NCBI GenBank assembly: GCA_015489265.1
Contig: WFZY01000255.1
Location: forward strand, 1-9,836
Reading direction: 5' to 3'
Source of the DNA: Flavobacteriaceae bacterium
GTDB taxonomy: Bacteria; Bacteroidota; Bacteroidia; Flavobacteriales; Flavobacteriaceae
DNA length: 9,836 nucleotides
Every line of letters starts with the position of its first letter. Positions within the stretch are counted from its first letter, which is position 1. A model generated the notes under the pieces. It was not told where the DNA came from, did not search any database, and worked only from the letters and a program-made list of their open reading frames with translations. Both the position numbers and the translations under genes were made by a program. Below, piece after piece: positions 5,793 through 9,836 of the stretch.

Positions 5793-6026
5793 ATGAAATT
5801 AAATATCCAAAATAAAAAAGTTGAACTGATTCAATGGTTAACAACATTGGATGATGAAGCCATAATCGAACAATTAATAGATTTGAGAAACAATCATCTC
5901 AAAGATTGGTGGAAAGATTTATCCCAGCCGGAAATTGAATCTATTGAAATGGGTATTCAAGATGCCAACCAAGGAAAGTTCGTTTCTCATGCAGAAGCAA
6001 GGAAAATCTATGAAAAACATTTATAA
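5793..6026 (+). CDS. Type II antitoxin, Bacteroidota addiction-module component
   Basis: A 77-residue, largely helical and charged protein. The N-terminal half (MKLNIQNKKVELIQWLTTLDDEAIIEQL) resembles the antitoxins that precede ParE/RelE toxins in Bacteroidota. The C-terminal half (LSQPEIESIEMGIQDANQGKFVSHAEARKIYEKHL) matches the addiction-module pattern in which the segment after GK-x-x-SH-x-E wraps the toxin. These proteins neutralise the toxin by direct binding and often repress their own operon, although no classical DNA-binding motif is evident here. The gene overlaps the toxin by 17 bp, which enforces co-translation. The identification rests on pattern, size and the neighbour. Confidence 0.82.
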   Translation: MKLNIQNKKVELIQWLTTLDDEAIIEQLIDLRNNHLKDWWKDLSQPEIESIEMGIQDANQGKFVSHAEARKIYEKHL

Positions 6027-6312
6027 AATCAAATGGACCATTCATGCCTTAAATGAATTAAAAGAAACTTTTACTTATTTAGAAACGAATTGGACCAAAA
6101 AAGAATTGAATAAACTGGCATTAGAGATTGAAAAGGTTCTTAATTTAATCTCAATTAATCCGGAATTATTTCCTAAAACAACTACAAAAACAACTATTAG
6201 ACGTGTCACGATAACCAAACATAACACGCTTTATTACAGAATAAATGATAAAACAATTGAAATTTTATCATTCTTTTCTAACAAAAGAAATCCTGATAAT
6301 TTAGAACTATAA
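6010..6312 (+). CDS. ParE/RelE-superfamily toxin
   Basis: A 100-residue basic protein with the ParE/RelE order of elements: an N-terminal strand (YKIKWTIHALNELKETFTYL), two helices to about 50, a turn with NPELFPK, and strands RRVTITKHNTLYYRI and TIEILSFFSNKRNP. The terminal F-x-N-x-RNP-x-x-L is characteristic of Bacteroidota ParE-like toxins. Members block growth by poisoning gyrase (ParE) or cutting mRNA on ribosomes (RelE); which applies here cannot be decided from sequence. I chose the ATG at 6010 because it gives the normal family length and N-terminus and has AAGGA at 5999-6003 in front. An in-frame ATG at 5935 would add 25 unlikely residues inside the antitoxin gene. The gene converges on ygiQ, with 32 bp between stops and no obvious terminator. 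Confidence 0.87.
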   Translation: MKNIYKIKWTIHALNELKETFTYLETNWTKKELNKLALEIEKVLNLISINPELFPKTTTKTTIRRVTITKHNTLYYRINDKTIEILSFFSNKRNPDNLEL

Positions 6313-6344
6313 TTTCCAGACTTTTTAATCACAAAAATAGAAAT

Positions 6345-8303
6345 TCAAGAACGCCGTCGGTGATGTGGCGTTTTAGACAAATGCTTTTTAGGTTTAGATT
6401 TTGTTTTGCGCTGCTTTTTGTTTTGAGTTTTGTTTTGTGTTTGGGCAAATTTCTTTGAATATCTTGATTCTAACAAAACTTCCAACAAATCCAAGCGACC
6501 CAAAGCGGTTAATTTATCTTTAATCCACTTGCGGTTTTCGGGTTTGTACCAAAAGAAAAACTTCCATTGGTCAAGTTTGGCTTTCCGGTCTTTAACGGTT
6601 TTAACCGGTTTTAGCGTATAAGGATGATAGCCGGAATAATAGGCAACGGTCGCCACAGTCATCGGGGTTGGCGTAAAATCCTGAACTTGTTCTAACTGAA
6701 ACCCCATAGCTTTGGTTTCGGCAGCTAAATTTGCCATATCTTCCATATCACTTTCGGGGTGTGATGATATAAAATACGGCACCAATTGTTGTTTTAAATG
6801 GTGTTTGCGCAAGATTTTGTCATACACTTTTTTGAAGTCATGAAAGTATTTAAACGATGGCTTCCGCATCATTTTTAGTACGCGGTCAGATGTATGTTCC
6901 GGTGCTACTTTCAGTCGTCCCGATGTATGGCGGGTTACCAGTTGTTCTAAATACACTTCCAAATTTTTCGGGTCGGCTTTTTTGTTAAAAGACGGCACCG
7001 TTAAATCGTAGCGGATACCACTACCGACAAATGCCTTTTTGACTTTGGGGTGGTTGTCAACCGTGCGATAAATATCCAATAAATCTTTATGCGATGTGTC
7101 TAAATTGCTGCAAACTACCGGATTGATACAAGAAGGCGCCGTGCATTTTTCACAGATACGCAAATCTTTGCCTTTCATCTGATACATATTGGCAGAAGGT
7201 CCGCCAATGTCCGAAATGTAACCTTTAAAATCTTCTTGCTCAACGATTTGTTCCAGTTCTTTAACAATGGATTTTTTACTCCGGCTCGCTATAAATTTGC
7301 CTTGATGTGCCGAAATGGTGCAAAAACTACAACCACCGAAGCAGCCGCGGTGAATGTTGATAGAATGCTTAATCATTTCATAAGCCGGAATCGGACCGCG
7401 CTTGCGGTATTTCGGGTGTGGCATACGTGTAAAAGGCAAGTCGAAAGCGGCATCAATTTCGTGTTGGGTCATGGCGGGATAGGCAGGATTAATCACCAAA
7501 ATTTGATTGCCGTTTTCTTGCAAAATACGATTTTTACCAATCATCCGGTTCGACTCGACTTCCAAGGTTTTAAAATTTTGTGCAAATGCCTTTTTGTCTT
7601 GCAAACAGCGTTCGTGCGAATGAATCCAAATGTCATTCCAGTGCTTGTTTTTGGGTAGCGGCTGGGTTTCATCTTGTAAAAAAGCCGTTTGTTTGATCGT
7701 TTTTAAAGACGAAAAAGGTACGCCGCGTTCCACCAGTTTGACAATCTCTTGCAAGGGTTGTTCGCCCATCCCGTAAACCAACAAATCGGCGCCGGAATCA
7801 ACCAAAATGGAAGGACGTAAGCTATCGCTCCAATAATCATAATGTGTTACCCGTCGCAACGAAGCTTCAATTCCACCGATAAGAACCGGCACATCGGGAA
7901 AAAATTTTTTTAAAATTTTTGTGTATTGAATGCTGGCATAATCCGGGCGATAACCGCGTTCGCCGCCCGGTGTATAAGCATCTTTATCGCGTGGTTTTTT
8001 ACTGGCGGTATAGTTGCTGACCATAGAGTCCATACTGCCGGCGGTTACGGCAAAAAACAATCGGGGTTTGCCCAGTTTGGTAAAATCTTGCAAGTTATCG
8101 CGCACATTGGGTTGCGGCACAATAGCAATGCGCAGTCCGAAACTCTCAAAAATACGTCCCACCACAGCCGGTCCAAACGACGGATGGTCGATATAAGCAT
8201 CACCGCTAAACAGAATGACATCCAACTCATCCCAACCGCGTTTTTTAACTTCTTTGGCAGTGGTTGGTAACCAATCGGTAAGGGCGTATTTTCTAACTTG
8301 CAT
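6345..8303 (-). CDS. YgiQ-family radical SAM protein (UPF0313)
   Basis: A 652-residue protein of the YgiQ/UPF0313 family, widespread but with no established reaction. The N-terminal third (PTTAKEVKKRGWDELDVILFSGDAYIDHPSFG) is the cobalamin-binding-like YgiQ N-domain. The radical SAM cluster motif is C321-x3-C325-x2-C328 in INIHRGCFGGCSFC, so it should bind [4Fe-4S] and cleave SAM. A second cysteine group, C384, C387, C392 and C398, follows in the core and is also seen in the family. QDFTPTPMTVATVAYYSG at 541-558 belongs to the C-terminal DUF3362 region. The last 40 residues are a very basic, low-complexity tail rich in K, Q, T and R, possibly for nucleic-acid binding. It lies downstream of the crotonase gene (43 bp) but has its own -7 element. 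Confidence 0.93.
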   Translation of the reverse strand: MQVRKYALTDWLPTTAKEVKKRGWDELDVILFSGDAYIDHPSFGPAVVGRIFESFGLRIAIVPQPNVRDNLQDFTKLGKPRLFFAVTAGSMDSMVSNYTASKKPRDKDAYTPGGERGYRPDYASIQYTKILKKFFPDVPVLIGGIEASLRRVTHYDYWSDSLRPSILVDSGADLLVYGMGEQPLQEIVKLVERGVPFSSLKTIKQTAFLQDETQPLPKNKHWNDIWIHSHERCLQDKKAFAQNFKTLEVESNRMIGKNRILQENGNQILVINPAYPAMTQHEIDAAFDLPFTRMPHPKYRKRGPIPAYEMIKHSINIHRGCFGGCSFCTISAHQGKFIASRSKKSIVKELEQIVEQEDFKGYISDIGGPSANMYQMKGKDLRICEKCTAPSCINPVVCSNLDTSHKDLLDIYRTVDNHPKVKKAFVGSGIRYDLTVPSFNKKADPKNLEVYLEQLVTRHTSGRLKVAPEHTSDRVLKMMRKPSFKYFHDFKKVYDKILRKHHLKQQLVPYFISSHPESDMEDMANLAAETKAMGFQLEQVQDFTPTPMTVATVAYYSGYHPYTLKPVKTVKDRKAKLDQWKFFFWYKPENRKWIKDKLTALGRLDLLEVLLESRYSKKFAQTQNKTQNKKQRKTKSKPKKHLSKTPHHRRRS

Positions 8304-8319
8304 ACAATAATTTATATGG

Positions 8320-8327
8320 CAAAGATA
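8320..8327 (-). promoter_or_regulatory. -7 promoter element of the ygiQ-family gene
   Basis: On the minus strand this reads TATCTTTG, a full TAnnTTTG match, 16 bp upstream of the ATG. It implies a leader of about 10 nt. The gene may also be read through from the crotonase gene. Confidence 0.5.
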
Positions 8328-8346
8328 GTTAATTAGTTAGAAGTTA

Positions 8347-9102
8347 CTATTTCCTATCCGCAAAAGCCCGCATGCGTTTTTGCCATTCGGCAGTTTGAGA
8401 CAAAAATGCAAAATTGTCGGCGGCATAGAGTTTGGCGGCTTCTATTTCGCGTTTGGTAGTAAAGTTTACGGTGTTTTTGGTATAAGTCAAAGCCAAAGCA
8501 GGCGCTTCCATAATTTGACGGGCAAGTTTGAAGGCGGTTTCTTGTAATGCGTCTGCCGGTGCGGTGTAATTGACCAAGCCCATTGCCATGGCTTCTTTGG
8601 CTTCCAACATTCTACCGGTCAGCAACAAGTCTTTGGTGCGTCCGTCACCTATCAGCGCTTTGAGATACATGGTACAGGTTGCCGGTAAAATAGCACCCAG
8701 TTTAACCGCCGGATAACCTACTTTTGCCGTTTCGGACAGTACCCGAATATCGGCAGCTGTGGCATAACCGAATCCGCCACCTAATGCCAAACCGTTAATC
8801 AAGGCAATAGTCGGTTTGCTGAAATTATAAATTTGTTCGGATGTGCTTTCGAGCAATAAAGCAAATGTACGGGCTTGTTCTACAGTCCTTAAATCGAGCA
8901 GGGCTTTCAAGTCCACACCGGACGAAAAAGCTTTGCCTTCACCGGTAATGATTAAAACTTTCAGGTCGGGATTGGTATTTTCTTTATGTAATAAATTGCT
9001 GAGTTCCGTGAGCAATTCAGCGTTAAAAGCATTGTATTTTTCGGGACGGTTAAATTTTAATGTTCCGATACCGTCTTGTATTTGATAATTGATATATTTC
9101 AT
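8347..9102 (-). CDS. Crotonase-fold protein (enoyl-CoA hydratase/isomerase family) lacking the usual glutamates
   Basis: The 251 residues have the normal crotonase length. The N-terminal GIGTLKFNRPEKYNAFN, the oxyanion-hole segment GKAFSSGVDL (56-65) and the second oxyanion segment NGLALGGGFGYATAADIR (103-120) are clear. The usual hydratase glutamates, E144 and E164 in rat mitochondrial enzyme numbering, fall at G112 (GGGFG instead of GGGxE) and A132 (GYPAVKLG instead of GxPE). Loss of the first is seen in some methylglutaconyl-CoA hydratase-like members; loss of both makes plain hydratase activity unlikely. The CoA pocket appears kept, so isomerase, thioesterase, lyase or binding-only roles are open. 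No other fatty-acid or amino-acid degradation gene is adjacent. The start ATG sits within a 39-bp dyad that also covers the -7 element. Confidence 0.9.
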   Translation of the reverse strand: MKYINYQIQDGIGTLKFNRPEKYNAFNAELLTELSNLLHKENTNPDLKVLIITGEGKAFSSGVDLKALLDLRTVEQARTFALLLESTSEQIYNFSKPTIALINGLALGGGFGYATAADIRVLSETAKVGYPAVKLGAILPATCTMYLKALIGDGRTKDLLLTGRMLEAKEAMAMGLVNYTAPADALQETAFKLARQIMEAPALALTYTKNTVNFTTKREIEAAKLYAADNFAFLSQTAEWQKRMRAFADRK

Positions 9103-9139
9103 TCTCTACACATTTTGCTTATGCAAATGTACAGAGAAT
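9101..9139 (-). promoter_or_regulatory. 39-bp imperfect dyad over promoter and start codon of the crotonase gene
   Basis: Outer arms ATTCTCT (9101-9107) and AGAGAAT (9133-9139) are exact reverse complements. Inner arms ACATTT (9110-9115) and AAATGT (9125-9130), then GC/GC around TTAT (9119-9122), complete it with one bulged T and a short mismatch. On the minus strand, TACATTTG at 9131-9124 is a full TAnnTTTG -7 element, so a transcript would begin near 9118, inside the dyad. Most of it is thus DNA-level symmetry rather than an RNA hairpin, as expected of a repressor operator. The binding protein is unknown. Confidence 0.55.
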
Positions 9140-9164
9140 TGTTGATTTGTTATAACAGATTAAT

Positions 9165-9196
9165 TGGTTATTTGTTGATATGGTTATTTGATGAAT
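9165..9196. repeat. Two short AT-rich tandem repeats
   Basis: TGGTTATTTG occurs at 9165-9174 and 9181-9190, with a 16-bp period, followed by similar TTGATA and ATGAAT. This belongs to the degenerate intergenic sequence of the 510-bp gap 9103-9612. I see no gene in that gap. Confidence 0.45.
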
Positions 9197-9359
9197 TGAT
9201 GACTTATTGTTGCTTATAGAATAAATTACTATTAGAGTTCTTCTTCTTAATTTATTACTACTTTCAATTTGATGAAATGAGAAGATACGGTCGTTTAGTG
9301 TCCCTATTTTTGTCGTGTTTGGAATAAAATAACAACTCTACTCGCACTTTATCGCTTTT

Positions 9360-9430
9360 TATACCGCTTACACATTCAATATAGTCCAATACATTGTACT
9401 ATACCGCTTGCATATTCAATATTGTTCAAT
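9360..9430 (+). repeat. 31-bp direct repeat, 40-bp period
   Basis: The copies at 9360-9390 and 9400-9430 agree at 27 of 31 positions. They share TATACCGCTT, then ATTCAATAT, then CAAT. The inverse of the core, AGCGGTAT, occurs at 9514-9521. Two copies without further repetition do not make a CRISPR array. Intergenic tandem duplication or a remnant of a mobile repeat is likely. Confidence 0.7.
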
Positions 9431-9529
9431 TTGTTTAACAATTTTCATATTGCATCGGCATAATACTTTGTTTCGAAATATTTTATATTTTTCTAGTATT
9501 ATTTTCATGTAGTAGCGGTATTGTTTACT

Positions 9530-9545
9530 CCCGACTATTGTCGGG
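9530..9545. other. Perfect 6-bp stem hairpin CCCGAC-TATT-GTCGGG
   Basis: CCCGAC (9530-9535) pairs with GTCGGG (9540-9545) around a TATT loop, and it stands out in AT-rich surroundings. On the plus strand GATACCAAATT follows, and on the minus strand GAGTAAACAAT follows. Neither has an immediate T-run, so it is not a standard terminator, although it could weakly stop transcripts from the DUF3108 gene. TCCCGAC also occurs at 4418-4424, which suggests a common intergenic repeat. Confidence 0.55.
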
Positions 9546-9546
9546 G

Positions 9547-9589
9547 ATACCAAATTATTTTTGGACTATTTTATTTTTAGAATTGGTAT
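9547..9589. repeat. Short inverted repeat next to the hairpin
   Basis: ATACCAA (9547-9553) and TTGGTAT (9583-9589) are exact reverse complements, enclosing 29 bp of T-rich sequence. With the adjacent CCCGAC hairpin this makes a compact palindromic patch 24 bp beyond the DUF3108 stop codon. Confidence 0.5.
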
Positions 9590-9612
9590 TACTTGGCACT
9601 TTCAACTATATA

Positions 9613-9836
9613 TCAATCAACAAAATTAACCGGATGTTTCAAACCGCGGTATTCCACCAAACTGGCTTTAAGTGAACCCACCATCAATTTAGCTTTAATC
9701 AATAGCGGCATTTTATTTTTGTCATCACTGACCCAAACCGTTAGACTTTCATCCTCTTTAAAAATACGACCGGATTGTACCAAAGGTCTAAATTTCAGAC
9801 TATGGATTTCACCCATTTTGGTATCCAACACATCTC
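9613..9836 (-). CDS. C-terminal part of a DUF3108-domain protein (partial, 5' end outside window)
   Basis: The frame is open to the last base of the window. The segment reads DV-LDTKMGEIHSLKFRPLVQ, so the GTG at 9831 is probably an internal valine rather than a start. About 74 residues are visible. The order TKMGEIHSLKFRPLVQSGRIF, then ESLTVWVSDDKNKMPLLIKAKLMVGSLKASLVEYRGL, matches the end of DUF3108 proteins. These are usually exported proteins common in Bacteroidota and Proteobacteria, with a beta-rich fold and no settled function. The signal peptide, if any, is outside the window. A gap of 510 bp with palindromes separates it from the crotonase gene on the same strand, so they are probably separate units. 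Confidence 0.82.
   Translation of the reverse strand, partial: DVLDTKMGEIHSLKFRPLVQSGRIFKEDESLTVWVSDDKNKMPLLIKAKLMVGSLKASLVEYRGLKHPVNFVD

Noticed and set aside
5935..6312. A 125-residue version of the toxin starting at 5935
   Set aside because: The extra 25 residues lie inside the antitoxin gene and do not resemble the family. The ATG at 6010 gives the usual length and has AAGGA in front.
7236..7658. Plus-strand open frame of 140 codons
   Set aside because: It is antisense to the core of the ygiQ-family gene, whose motifs are clear. The product has no recognisable domain and no promoter. The same applies to the plus-strand frames at 7926-8270 and 8843-9085.
9530..9545. Intrinsic terminator for the DUF3108 gene
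   Set aside because: The stem is good, but neither side has an immediate T-run, so it is listed only as a hairpin.
8347..9836. One operon of DUF3108, crotonase and ygiQ-family genes
   Set aside because: The genes share a strand, but a 510-bp palindromic gap and separate -7 elements before the crotonase and ygiQ-family genes argue for separate units. Crotonase read-through into the ygiQ-family gene stays possible.

Overview
The window comes from an AT-rich genome of the phylum Bacteroidota, most likely class Flavobacteriia. Three things support this. Octamers of the form TAnnTTTG, the Bacteroidota -7 promoter element, lie just upstream of most transcription units. Several proteins are types common in this phylum (a DUF3667-like membrane protein, a DUF3108 protein, and a Bacteroidota-style antitoxin/ParE-RelE toxin pair). 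The gene gaps hold the palindromic and degenerate repeats typical of these genomes. The genus cannot be fixed from the sequence.

Layout. 1-1019: the end of a DUF3667-like membrane protein gene converges on pdxH (pyridoxamine 5'-phosphate oxidase). 1020-1434: a gene gap carrying a cluster of REP-like palindromes. 1435-1902: an Rrf2-family regulator with three cysteines placed to bind an iron-sulfur cluster. 1997-2326: a tRNA-Gln(UUG) with a clear promoter and terminator, followed by a partial copy of its 3' end with a second terminator and a structured spacer; the repeat period is about 124 bp. 2389-3521: yidD and lgt overlap by 4 bp, an envelope-biogenesis pair (YidD helps membrane protein insertion, Lgt lipidates prolipoproteins). 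3576-4400: map (methionine aminopeptidase), with its own promoter. 4401-4947: 547 bp with no gene, a mosaic of degenerate repeats. 4948-5712: a class I SAM-dependent methyltransferase with an unusual motif I. 5793-6312: an overlapping antitoxin/toxin pair.

The rest is on the minus strand. 6345-8303 is a YgiQ-family radical SAM protein. 8347-9102 is a crotonase-fold protein in which both positions of the usual hydratase glutamates appear to be replaced; its start lies in a 39-bp inverted repeat. 9103-9612 is a 510-bp repeat-rich gap. 9613-9836 is the C-terminal end of a DUF3108 protein that runs off the window.

Most of the window is housekeeping: vitamin B6 and lipoprotein metabolism, N-terminal methionine removal and a tRNA. 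The accessory content is the toxin-antitoxin pair and the repeats. I found no defence island, CRISPR array, transposase or prophage. The points most worth a second look are the duplicated tRNA-Gln 3' region, the crotonase without its glutamates, and the dyad over that gene's promoter.
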